Program-made: the position numbers and the translations under genes
From: Acinetobacter tandoii DSM 14970 = CIP 107469
GTDB taxonomy: Bacteria; Pseudomonadota; Gammaproteobacteria; Pseudomonadales; Moraxellaceae
NCBI RefSeq assembly: GCF_000400735.1
Contig: NZ_KE007361.1
Location: forward strand, 113,184 to 166,353
Length of the DNA: 53,170 nt
Reading direction: 5' to 3'
The notes under the pieces: model-generated
What the model was told of the DNA's origin: nothing
Database searches by the model: none
What the model saw: only the letters and a program-made list of their open reading frames with translations
Shown: positions 36,569-46,059 of the stretch, in pieces
Layout: each line of letters starts with the position of its first letter
How positions within the stretch are numbered: the first letter of the stretch is position 1

Positions 36569-37848
36569 CCGGCTTCCTCTTGCATATGGCGAACCACATC
36601 TACCAGTTCAGTCAATAAAGTATTCAACTGCGTTTCAGAAATGACATACGGCGGCATGACATAGACCAACTTACCAAATGGACGGATCCAGATGCCACGT
36701 TTTACAAATTCTTGTTGTAGCGTTTTCATATCGACATTAAAGTTCAGCTCAACCACACCAATCGCGCCCAATACACGCACATCCTGCACGTAATTGAGTT
36801 GTGCTAATGGGGCGAGATGTTGCTGCAATTGGTTGCCAATACGCTGAATGGTACTTTGCCAGTCTTGAGACACCAAGAGCTGTGTGCTGCGTAATGCCAC
36901 TGCACAAGCCAATGGATTAGCCATAAAGGTTGGACCGTGCATAAATACGCCCGCTTCACCTTTAGAGATGGTTTCAGCCACATGCTTCGAGGTTAAGGTT
37001 GCAGACAGCGTCATATAACCGCCTGTTAAGCCTTTGCCGATACACATGATATCGGGTTCAACTTGTGCATGCTCCCAAGCAAAGAGTTTGCCTGTACGCC
37101 CAAAACCAGTTGCGATTTCATCAAAAATGAGCAGGATGTTATATTTTTCACAGAGCAGTTTAGCTTGGCGTAAATACTCAGGATGGTAGAAACGCATTCC
37201 ACCTGCACCCTGCACAATCGGCTCAATAATCAGACCTGCAATGCTGCGGTGATGCTGTTCCAAGGTTTGTGCGAGTTCAGCAATATCCGCTGGGTCCCAA
37301 GTCTGATTAAAACCGACTTGTGGTGCAGGAACAAAAATTCGATTGGGCAAACTGCTGCCAAAAATCTGATGCATGCCCGTCACAGGATCACATACCGACA
37401 TCGCATTCCACGTATCCCCGTGATAGCCCGAGCGCGGCGTCACAAAATTGGTCTTTTCGATATTGCCTTGCGAAGTCCAATATTGCACTGCCATTTTTAG
37501 CGCAACTTCGACTGCAACTGAACCTGAATCGGCATAGAAAATTTTGTCTAAACTGGGTGGCGTAATGTCTAATAATAGTTTACCCAGTTCAATCGCAGGA
37601 TCATGGGTTAACCCACCAAACATAATATGCGACATATTTTGCAACTGATCGGTCACCGCCTGATTTAAATCTGGATGGTTATAACCATGAATTGCACACC
37701 ACCATGACGACATACCATCAATCAGTTGTCGTCCATCATCCAGTTCAATGACTGCCCCATAAGCTTTCTTTACTTTGAAAGTTGGCAGCGGATTGGTCAT
37801 AGAGGTATAAGGATGCCAGATATGTTCAAGGTCAAATAAATCAGTCAT
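36556..37848 (-). CDS. bioA: adenosylmethionine-8-amino-7-oxononanoate aminotransferase
   Basis: PLP aminotransferase of 430 residues that uses SAM as amino donor. It opens [14 protein letters not shown], and shows [44 protein letters not shown] and the lysine motif [12 protein letters not shown]. The ATG at 37848 with AGGAG seven bases upstream is preferred over an earlier in-frame ATG at 37881. An imperfect palindrome AAACCTGCAAGTTT (37895-37908) in the 88-bp gap upstream might be an operator or overlap the promoter; this is speculative. Confidence 0.95.
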   Translation of the reverse strand: MTDLFDLEHIWHPYTSMTNPLPTFKVKKAYGAVIELDDGRQLIDGMSSWWCAIHGYNHPDLNQAVTDQLQNMSHIMFGGLTHDPAIELGKLLLDITPPSLDKIFYADSGSVAVEVALKMAVQYWTSQGNIEKTNFVTPRSGYHGDTWNAMSVCDPVTGMHQIFGSSLPNRIFVPAPQVGFNQTWDPADIAELAQTLEQHHRSIAGLIIEPIVQGAGGMRFYHPEYLRQAKLLCEKYNILLIFDEIATGFGRTGKLFAWEHAQVEPDIMCIGKGLTGGYMTLSATLTSKHVAETISKGEAGVFMHGPTFMANPLACAVALRSTQLLVSQDWQSTIQRIGNQLQQHLAPLAQLNYVQDVRVLGAIGVVELNFNVDMKTLQQEFVKRGIWIRPFGKLVYVMPPYVISETQLNTLLTELVDVVRHMQEEAGCIC

Positions 37849-37936
37849 CCATAAACTCCTGTGGTGTCGTATTTTTTGCAATGTGGGCTATCTTAAACCT
37901 GCAAGTTTCTAAAAAACATTGCGAGAATGGTCATTC

Positions 37937-38668
37937 CTAGACAGCCTGAAGAGGTTGCTTCAGAAAATCTTCAATAATTTGCATAGTTTGTTCAACTTGG
38001 AAGCAAGGGAAACCATGCGAAGCATGTTCAATACTTACAACTTTTACATTTTCTGCAAGTAATTGCTGCATATTTTGAATAATTTCGCAAGGAACCAGAG
38101 CATCTTTCTCGGCAAACACATGCAATTGCTGCCCTGTATAATGCGCCAAAGTTTTGGCTAAATTCAACTGCTCTAATAGCACTAAACCTTGTTCTAATAG
38201 TGAAATTGGTTGTGGCTTAATCAGTTTTTGCATTTGAATAAAATCTTTCTTGGCAGAATCTGCTCCTTGGCACACCAAAAATCCAAAGCGCTTGAGCGTT
38301 GCCACAGCATCTTGTTGGAAGGACTGTTTGAATTGCTTAAATGTTTCTTGCGGCATTGCAGTTGACCAGTTTGGTTGTGCAACAAAACATGGATTGGACG
38401 CCAAGCTGATCAAGATTTTTTGTTCTGAAAACTGTTGTTCAAGCTGCTGTACTAGCAGTGTGGCAAGCTGTCCACCCAATGACCAGCCGATAATCACATC
38501 AAAACGACGCGCCAGTTCCACATGGTGTTGCAAGGTTTCAGCATCGAAAGCATTAAAAATATTAATTAGCTCAACGATATATCCCTGTTGTTGTAGCTTG
38601 TGTTGTAAAGGCTCTAACAGTTGTGTACCACCACCCCAACCCGTAATCAGTAAAATACTTGCGTTCAA
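37937..38668 (-). CDS. bioH: pimeloyl-ACP methyl ester esterase
   Basis: Alpha/beta hydrolase of 243 residues. The nucleophile motif GWSLGGQLATLL, the segment SLASNPCFVAQPNW (BioH has a closely similar ASSPCF...W), an acid in EKDALVP and the histidine in HASHGFP give the triad. BioH removes the methyl group that BioC installed, ending pimeloyl synthesis. Its position upstream of bioA in the same direction supports the call. A GWGGG oxyanion motif near the N-terminus replaces the usual HGW, a normal variation. bioB is not in the window. Confidence 0.85.
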   Translation of the reverse strand: MNASILLITGWGGGTQLLEPLQHKLQQQGYIVELINIFNAFDAETLQHHVELARRFDVIIGWSLGGQLATLLVQQLEQQFSEQKILISLASNPCFVAQPNWSTAMPQETFKQFKQSFQQDAVATLKRFGFLVCQGADSAKKDFIQMQKLIKPQPISLLEQGLVLLEQLNLAKTLAHYTGQQLHVFAEKDALVPCEIIQNMQQLLAENVKVVSIEHASHGFPCFQVEQTMQIIEDFLKQPLQAV

Positions 38669-38917
38669 CGTTTTGCTCTAAAAATAAAACTTTGCACAGC
38701 AGTATAACTGCTTTTATTTTGCGACTGAGCTGCATTTCCTATCATTCTCAAACTACAAAGTCACACAGTTCCGCCTTATAAAGTCATCTCACATATGGTT
38801 CAGGCTTTAATCCCTCTCACCAAGCACCACACATAGTCGTTCTGGAATTTTGTTGTACGGGTGATAGCAATAGTTTGCTAAGATAAAGTTTCCTTAGCAT
38901 CAAAAAATTAGAAGAAA

Positions 38918-39490
38918 ATGGCTTTAAATCAATTACTCCGTGTCAGCTTAATGGGGATAACCTGTAGTTTCGGGACTTACCATTTAACTCATGCCGAAAC
39001 TTCGATTTTTTCTTCTTCCACTGCAAGCCAGAAACAATGGGTTGGACAGGCAGCACCTAGCTTTAAATTACAAGATCAAAATGGCAAATGGCATGAGTCC
39101 AAACAATATCGTGGTCAGTGGATGGTCTTGTACTTTTATCCCAAAGATGACTCTCCTGGCTGCACTCAAGAAGCCAACCAGTTTAAAGCACTGTATCCTC
39201 AATTTTTAAAAGCAAATGCCGTCGTATTGGGCGTCAGCCTTGACGATGTTAAATCCCATCAAAAGTTTTCCAGTAAATTGGGACTCCCTTTTCCAATTTT
39301 AGCCGATCAAAAACAACAACTGGCAGGTCAGTTCGGCATAGTCCGTAATTTTGGTGTAGCTCAAATTGCCAAGCGTGAAACTTTCTTGATTGATCCTAAG
39401 GGTACTATTGTCTATCACTACAGCAGTGTGAACACACAAACACATGCCAAACAGGTTCTGGCAGATATTCAAAAATTTTCTAAAAAGTAA
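38918..39490 (+). CDS. exported single-cysteine peroxiredoxin (Bcp/PrxQ-like)
   Basis: Thioredoxin-fold peroxidase of 190 residues. The N-terminus (LLRVSLMGITCSFGTYHLTHAE) looks like a signal peptide, so the mature enzyme is probably periplasmic, unlike E. coli Bcp. The active site is YFYPKDDSPGCTQEANQFK with the peroxidatic cysteine; the resolving cysteine five residues later in Bcp is absent and no other cysteine follows, so an external thiol must reduce it. LADQKQQLAGQFG and ETFLIDPKGTIVYHY complete the fold. Monocistronic, with a terminator shared with the convergent bacterioferritin gene. Confidence 0.88.
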   Translation: MALNQLLRVSLMGITCSFGTYHLTHAETSIFSSSTASQKQWVGQAAPSFKLQDQNGKWHESKQYRGQWMVLYFYPKDDSPGCTQEANQFKALYPQFLKANAVVLGVSLDDVKSHQKFSSKLGLPFPILADQKQQLAGQFGIVRNFGVAQIAKRETFLIDPKGTIVYHYSSVNTQTHAKQVLADIQKFSKK

Positions 39491-39502
39491 AAACATGCAG
39501 CA

Positions 39503-39543
39503 TGAAAAAAGGTTTTCAAACTGAAGTCTGAAAACCTTTTTTC
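39503..39543. terminator. bidirectional terminator between peroxiredoxin and bacterioferritin
   Basis: AAAAAAGGTTTTCA ... TGAAAACCTTTTTT, a long perfect stem with A and T runs on opposite sides, suitable for both converging genes. Confidence 0.9.
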
Positions 39544-39557
39544 ATTGCATTCTGTGC

Positions 39558-40037
39558 TTACATTTGCGACTGAATATAATTTTGTAAGCCAATCAATTCA
39601 ATTAAGCGAATTTGCTTTTCTAACCAATACGTATGGTCTTCTTCAGTATCTGACATTTGCTGGCGCAACATATCACGTGTGACATAATCACCTTTTTCTT
39701 CCGCCAGTTTCACGCCTTGCGCCAATTTCTCACGTACATGATATTCCAGTGCCAAGTCTGCCTTTAAACAGGTCACCACATCTTGTCCCACATGAATATC
39801 ATCACGGTTCATATTCGGTGTGCCTTCTAGAAACAGTACACGACGAATTAAGGCATCTGCATGAGAGGCTTCTTCTTGCATTTCATGATCAATACGCTCA
39901 AAGATTTTACTTAAGCCCCAATCTTCATACATACGTGAATGAATGAGGTACTGATCGCGAGCTGCAAGTTCCCCACCGATCAACATATTTAAATAGTCTA
40001 CTACTTCTGGATTGCCGCGCATCTCGTTATACCCCAT
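39558..40037 (-). CDS. bfr: bacterioferritin-like iron storage protein
   Basis: Ferritin-fold protein of 159 residues. The diiron ferroxidase ligands are present: E in [11 protein letters not shown] and H in QEEASHAD, E in LALEYHV, and E..H in [11 protein letters not shown]. The residue matching haem-ligand Met52 of E. coli Bfr is alanine ([11 protein letters not shown]), so this subunit may not bind haem, or may work in a mixed shell with a second Bfr. The start may instead be the ATG at 40022 ([12 protein letters not shown]), which matches the usual Bfr N-terminus better. Confidence 0.9.
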   Translation of the reverse strand: MGYNEMRGNPEVVDYLNMLIGGELAARDQYLIHSRMYEDWGLSKIFERIDHEMQEEASHADALIRRVLFLEGTPNMNRDDIHVGQDVVTCLKADLALEYHVREKLAQGVKLAEEKGDYVTRDMLRQQMSDTEEDHTYWLEKQIRLIELIGLQNYIQSQM

Positions 40038-40594
40038 ACCTTTTTAAAATATTATGGCGACATTTGAAAAGGATTGCAAAAGTTAAATTTTGTAAGCTTA
40101 TGATTTTTATAAAATTAAAATGAGAAACATACGCATTTGCAGTTCAATTTAAGCCATTTTCCGCATATAAAATAAGCCTTTGCAGTATTTTGCATCTTAG
40201 GGCAAAGGTGATTTCATTCAAAATTTTGCTTATTTTAAAATTTGTAACTATTTAAAATGACCCTTATTTCACCACGTCTTTAAAACATCACGAAGTGAAA
40301 ATTATCACACCATGATTTTTTTATTATTAAAAATAAAAAGTTACTCTCAATTTAGAACAGCAAGTCTCCACAATTACATAGTAAGCGTTAAACACACCGC
40401 CCAATAGTTTTGATTGATCATGTTGTCTATATGGGCTAATCAAGTCGTCTTTACCTCGATCAATTTTGTTTGATGACGTGCATCAACATCTCCGTAAATG
40501 ACGCATAAGTTAGAAACCTGTTTCCCATAAGCAAAGACTTTCATCACATTCAGGCTTACACTATGCCAATACTTAAAACAACAACGGTTGATCT
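40038..40594. other. intergenic region between bfr and the SDR gene
   Basis: About 555 bp, AT-rich, with no convincing gene, hairpin or operator. It should contain the divergent promoters of both neighbours. Confidence 0.35.
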
Positions 40595-41662
40595 ATGACA
40601 AACTTAGCAACACAAGCACCTGTACTGGTCACAGGTGCCTCGGGTTATATTGCCAGTTGGGTAATTCAAAAATTATTAACCCAAGGCTATACCGTACATG
40701 CCACTGTCCGTGACCTAAACAAAACGCAAAGCTTCGCGCATTTATCTAAAATTGCAGAAAGCAGCACAGGAACACTCAAACTATTTAAAGCGAATTTGCT
40801 TGAACCAAATTCATTTAAAGAAGCCATGCAGGGCTGTGAAATTGTGTTTCATATGGCATCACCTTTCGTCGTTACTAACTATAAAAATGCCGTTAAGGAC
40901 ATCATTGAACCAGCTGTTTTAGGTACAGAAAATGTTTTAAACACCGTAAATGAAACTGAGTCCGTCAAACGCGTGATTGTGACTTCGAGCATTGCATCGA
41001 CCTATGGCGATGCCGTGGATATTTTAAAAACTGATCATAATACTTTTGATGAAAGTCACTGGAATACCAGCAGCTCAGAGACCCATCAGCCTTATCCATA
41101 TTCCAAAGTGATGGCTGAGCGTAAAGCTTGGGAAATGGCCGATGCACAAAACCGTTGGCAATTGGTTTGCATTAACCCAGCGTTGGTTTTTGGTCGTTCA
41201 TTAACGCCAAATACACAGTCAGGTTCAATTGAGGTCTTACAACAATTTACCAATGGCTTAACTCTCGCGGGTGTTCCACCCATGTGGAATGGTGTGGTCG
41301 ATGTTCAAGATGTCGCCGAAGCACACCTACAGGCTGCATTTAACCCAAAAGCAACGGGTCGTTACATCGTCAGTGGCGATACTTTGAGTTTGCTTGAAAT
41401 TGGTCAATTACTTAAAGCACATTTTGGTTGGAAATTTCCATTTCCACGCAACGAACTGCCAAAAGCGGCCTTTAAAGTGATTGGTCCGTTCATTGGTTTT
41501 AGCCGTGAATTTGTTGAACTGAATATGGGTTACCCTATTTATTTTGATGCGAGCAAGAGCCAAAAAGAATTAGGTTTGCAGTATCGCGATGTCAAAGAAA
41601 GCTTGATTGAGCACTTTCAACAGTTGCTCGATGACGGTGTGATCAAACAATATATTCCTTGA
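40595..41662 (+). CDS. extended short-chain dehydrogenase/reductase (dihydroflavonol-reductase-like)
   Basis: Protein of 355 residues with the extended-SDR NAD(P) motif VTGASGYIASWVIQKLL (residues ~12-28), a downstream ATVRD, catalytic serine in VTSSIASTYG and Tyr/Lys in YPYSKVMAE. The C-terminal part includes a substrate-loop region and IVSGDTLSLLEIGQLL. Members reduce small carbonyl compounds or act on sugar or isoprenoid substrates; the substrate is not predictable. Single gene, with an imperfect long hairpin after the stop codon. Confidence 0.88.
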   Translation: MTNLATQAPVLVTGASGYIASWVIQKLLTQGYTVHATVRDLNKTQSFAHLSKIAESSTGTLKLFKANLLEPNSFKEAMQGCEIVFHMASPFVVTNYKNAVKDIIEPAVLGTENVLNTVNETESVKRVIVTSSIASTYGDAVDILKTDHNTFDESHWNTSSSETHQPYPYSKVMAERKAWEMADAQNRWQLVCINPALVFGRSLTPNTQSGSIEVLQQFTNGLTLAGVPPMWNGVVDVQDVAEAHLQAAFNPKATGRYIVSGDTLSLLEIGQLLKAHFGWKFPFPRNELPKAAFKVIGPFIGFSREFVELNMGYPIYFDASKSQKELGLQYRDVKESLIEHFQQLLDDGVIKQYIP

Positions 41663-41672
41663 AAATAAATAA

Positions 41673-41718
41673 AAGGCATAATGATAGTCAATTTCATGGC
41701 TGACGAGCATTATGCCTT
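41673..41718. terminator. possible terminator after the SDR gene
   Basis: AAGGCATAATG (41673-41683) and CATTATGCCTT (41708-41718) are perfect 11-bp complements separated by 24 nt, close to the SDR stop. The long loop and the lack of a clean T-run make termination uncertain. Confidence 0.45.
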
Positions 41719-41859
41719 CTCTAAATTGATGAGGACATATGAGACACGAAATGTCATCAACAACTGTTCGAGACAACACTACATGAGAAAAAAATGTTTC
41801 TGCGACAATTTTATTCATTGATAACAATGAACGAGTTTTGCTGATGACTAATGCCTTGG

Positions 41860-41885
41860 GTTACTTTGGACTAATCCAAAGTAAC
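41860..41885. repeat. perfect 11-bp hairpin with four-base loop
   Basis: GTTACTTTGGA - CTAA - TCCAAAGTAAC. No T-run follows on either strand, so it is not an obvious terminator. It may be a small palindromic repeat or a structured RNA end. Confidence 0.6.
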
Positions 41886-42017
41886 ATAGGAACTTCAAGC
41901 ATTTGATGCTAATACGGTAAGACTCCGCTGTGAACCTCATCATTAAAAGTCGTTTTAGTCGTGCTTTAACTGAACGCTGTTATCTGAACAGTATATTTTT
42001 GGTCCAAATCCAAAAAT

Positions 42018-43079
<1,062 letters not shown>

Positions 43080-43083
43080 TCAT

Positions 43084-43126
43084 TGTTTTTCTTGATTTTT
43101 TTTAAATTATAAACTATGTTTTTCTT
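43084..43126. repeat. 10-bp direct repeat at the island end
   Basis: TGTTTTTCTT occurs at 43084-43093 and 43117-43126, 33 bp apart (about three helical turns), between the ligA break point and the first recombinase gene. Possible recombinase arm sites or promoter-proximal repeats. Confidence 0.4.
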
Positions 43127-43153
43127 ATTGAATATTACAAATAGAAAATAACA

Positions 43154-46054
43154 TTGAGCCTACCTCAAAATTGGGATGTATTAAAAAATGAATTAGAAGA
43201 TATTACATACGCTCATTTATGTAATTACATAAACACATGTACGGTTCATAAACAACAAACATTGCTTAGTTGTTTGTCTATGTACATTCATCTTCTAAAT
43301 ATTCCTTTAAATAATGGCGACAGTTCTGGTTTATACACAGCCTTAATGAAAATTCGAATTCATCTATGTACTCGATTACTTTTTGACTCTGCCAAACAGT
43401 ACTATTTGTATATCCTTGACTTCATCTATTTTCTTCAGAGTATTGACTATATTAGTAAGAGCTTTTTACCCCCAACCAATATAGCGAACAAAACTGAATA
43501 TGAATTACTAAAATTGGCTCCACTTTCTACTGAGATTATAGAAAAAATAGCAACACAGAATAATAGTCAAAAACTAGCATTGTTAATTAAAAAACACTGC
43601 ACCCCAGAATTAGAAACTCATATAAACAGTTATATGAAGACTTTAAATCAAAATGCTTTATTCAGATTCAGGATGTGTGCAACATCTTTTTTTAGTTTAA
43701 TTGAATATGGTTATGAATGGAGTAAATCACAAACTTATATTGAAAAGATGCTCGTTAAATACAATATAGAATTAAACTTACGATCAACAAAAGACTGTCC
43801 AACTTCAAGATCCCTATATTATAGCCTGTACAGTTTCTTTTCTTATTTACTTGGCACTGGAAAGATTCCGCGTGAAGTCAATTTACCGCTCTACCAACCT
43901 CGAGCGAGATCCTTATTTTCTGAAAAATTAGCTGACAAGAATTTTCGAAGAATAAATAAGTCCATGGATGAAATTAAATCCCATCTTAATCCTGAGTTAT
44001 ATCAAATAATAGAAAAAGAAATAGATAACCTCGGTAACATTAGGTTTAAAATTGACGTTGCTAATGACCTAATAAAGTACATTGAGATTATAAAAAAACC
44101 TATAAATAATAGTGACAATAAGCTAATTTTAAATAGATTCCATACAATATCGTGTCACATTTCAAAAATATATGTTTTTGAAAGTGCCAAAAATAGAATA
44201 AACACTCTTGCAATTATAATCGAAAAGGCATCCCGAAAAAGTGTAATACTACCTAGACTAACTACTGAGCTTCGTTACAATGAACTGAGAAAAAGTCAGC
44301 TCCCTGAATTGGCAATGCAGAAAATCTCTGTCAAGCTTTCTAGTGCAGAAGCTTTGGATGAAGCTTTAAATAAATACTGCTCGATTAAAGTAAGACAAAG
44401 ACTGCTTGATTTCGTCAATTCTTACAAACATAAAGAGAGAAAAGCTTACAGAAAACCAATAATTGATTTTTTGAACCAAGTTTCGGACAGTTCAAAGGAT
44501 TGGGAAAAAAAACCCGAAAGAATTCAAAGTGAGTTAATGAATTATAGAGATAATCTACTAAGCGAAGTTGATAGAAGCACTGCATACCAAAGGTATAACA
44601 ACCTAACAAATGCATTAAAAGTGCTTATCGAGCACGGGCTACTATCTTCAACTACATACATACCCAAAAATATAAAAGAATCCTCTAATGTTGAAAAGTA
44701 TAGTAATAATCCACTTATCTTGCAGGTTAATTTACGAGATGAAGAAAATCATCAACACTTTTCGAGTAGCAATGAGTTTTTAACCTTTGTTCAATCAAAT
44801 TTGTCGAGTAACTTAGATCACCTCGTCACGGTTTCAAGGGAAATCATTGTTAAAGGATATGCTAAATATCTTAGTAAAGATGAAGTAATTTCTAGAAGTA
44901 AAGGAGTTCCAAAATTTAGTCCAGAAAGTAATTTTGAAAATCAACATTCAGTAGATTTTTTTGATATTAAGTCTTTTAACATCTATCCCACAGAAAATAA
45001 AGTTGCGTATTTCAATTATTTTTTTGACGAATTAGTTCAAAATAAAAGGCCTCATAATAGAGAAAATCTTCCATTTGGTACTGATATACTTGAATATTTT
45101 GGTTTAACCCCCTTAATTGCTTCTGCGATGCAAATTGTAATCACAGAAGAACTTGGATTTAATCCCCATTCACTCTATGAAGCAGCTATTTCATCCATTC
45201 ATCGAGGAGAGGTCTTCATTTTAGTCAATGATGAAGGCAGTATAAGAGTAAAAGTTTATAAGAAACGAGCTAAACATATTAGGCAGGTTTCTGCCAAAGG
45301 TAGCAATAAACCTTTGAACCAGCTACAACCAGAAGAAATCGATGCTGTGGCTTGTTTCAAGATGGCTTTAGAGATGAGCGAAAGAACTAGAAAGTCACTG
45401 AACTCTAAGTACTTATGGACCTGTCTCTTATCAGGAGCTCCTGCAGCTCTCCCTTGGTCAACTACCTTCCAAGGTGCTTTCAATAAAATAAGACTTCTAG
45501 CATACGAAAAATCAGGCTCTGAAGAATTAAAGGCTGCTACGTTAAAAAAAGTACGTTGCTCAAAAGGGGTGCTCATCTATCTAGAATCTAAAGGCGACAC
45601 TTTGAAAGCAACAAACTATTTTGGAAATCAGGTAAAGACCGCCTTAAAGAGCTATATTCCAAAATATTTATCTGAATTGATATACCGAGTAAAAATAAGA
45701 GCGTTTCAGAACATATTGCTTTACATGTCTTTGAGCGAACAAGATAGCTCATTTGATATACTAAATTTAACTAAAGAATCGTATATAGCCCGACTCAAAC
45801 AGGCTTTCAGCAACCCCGATATGGGAGGGCCACTTTTTTCAAAGTTAACAATACAGTCGACAATGTCGAAAGAAACGAGCCCGACTTATTTTTGCCTATC
45901 CCATGAAAATATTATTTTGGCTTTAAAGTACATCAAAGAAGGTACAGACGATCAACTAAAAGCAGATTGTGAGGATGTAATCAGAAAGTTATCTGAAGGT
46001 TCAACTCATTTAAAAGACATGCTTAGAAAAGCGCACAAGGCATTGAAAGGCTGA
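43154..46054 (+). CDS. large recombinase-operon protein, possibly a divergent tyrosine recombinase
   Basis: Protein of 966 residues and first gene of a four-gene operon. No family is obvious at the N-terminus, which is helical and Lys/Asn-rich. Near residues 795-835 the segment KKVRCSKGVLIYLESKGD...YFGN...ALKSYIP lines up with the tyrosine-recombinase box HxxR...GH...Y, with K for H and N for H, leaving Arg and a candidate Tyr. An upstream beta-hairpin-like part (VFILVNDEGSIRVKVYKKR) suits the same fold. This alignment is by eye. The start is a TTG at 43154 with no strong ribosome site; no ATG fits nearby. Gene gap to the next is 5 bp. It could correspond to the large 'Z' protein of Gamma-Mobile-Trio islands, but I cannot confirm that. 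Confidence 0.65.
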   Translation: MSLPQNWDVLKNELEDITYAHLCNYINTCTVHKQQTLLSCLSMYIHLLNIPLNNGDSSGLYTALMKIRIHLCTRLLFDSAKQYYLYILDFIYFLQSIDYISKSFLPPTNIANKTEYELLKLAPLSTEIIEKIATQNNSQKLALLIKKHCTPELETHINSYMKTLNQNALFRFRMCATSFFSLIEYGYEWSKSQTYIEKMLVKYNIELNLRSTKDCPTSRSLYYSLYSFFSYLLGTGKIPREVNLPLYQPRARSLFSEKLADKNFRRINKSMDEIKSHLNPELYQIIEKEIDNLGNIRFKIDVANDLIKYIEIIKKPINNSDNKLILNRFHTISCHISKIYVFESAKNRINTLAIIIEKASRKSVILPRLTTELRYNELRKSQLPELAMQKISVKLSSAEALDEALNKYCSIKVRQRLLDFVNSYKHKERKAYRKPIIDFLNQVSDSSKDWEKKPERIQSELMNYRDNLLSEVDRSTAYQRYNNLTNALKVLIEHGLLSSTTYIPKNIKESSNVEKYSNNPLILQVNLRDEENHQHFSSSNEFLTFVQSNLSSNLDHLVTVSREIIVKGYAKYLSKDEVISRSKGVPKFSPESNFENQHSVDFFDIKSFNIYPTENKVAYFNYFFDELVQNKRPHNRENLPFGTDILEYFGLTPLIASAMQIVITEELGFNPHSLYEAAISSIHRGEVFILVNDEGSIRVKVYKKRAKHIRQVSAKGSNKPLNQLQPEEIDAVACFKMALEMSERTRKSLNSKYLWTCLLSGAPAALPWSTTFQGAFNKIRLLAYEKSGSEELKAATLKKVRCSKGVLIYLESKGDTLKATNYFGNQVKTALKSYIPKYLSELIYRVKIRAFQNILLYMSLSEQDSSFDILNLTKESYIARLKQAFSNPDMGGPLFSKLTIQSTMSKETSPTYFCLSHENIILALKYIKEGTDDQLKADCEDVIRKLSEGSTHLKDMLRKAHKALKG

Positions 46055-46059
46055 CAGAT

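Larger units (their letters stand above)
41663..42017. other. intergenic region between the SDR gene and the ligA fragment, with hairpins
   Basis: About 355 bp with no gene. It contains two inverted repeats (41673-41718 and 41860-41885) listed separately. A weak 7-bp hairpin, TTTTTGG...CCAAAAA at 41996-42016, just after the ligA stop may be its terminator. Confidence 0.4.

Noticed and set aside
38250..38681. 143-codon Cys/Ser-rich plus-strand frame
   Set aside because: Antisense to bioH; the cysteine richness comes from complementing glutamine- and leucine-rich codons.
41570..41827. 85-codon minus-strand frame
   Set aside because: Overlaps the 3' end of the SDR gene and an intergenic hairpin, with no ribosome site or recognisable domain.
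41996..42016. Hairpin TTTTTGG...CCAAAAA as a firm ligA terminator
   Set aside because: Only 7 bp and mostly A/T pairs; mentioned under the intergenic region but not called as a terminator.
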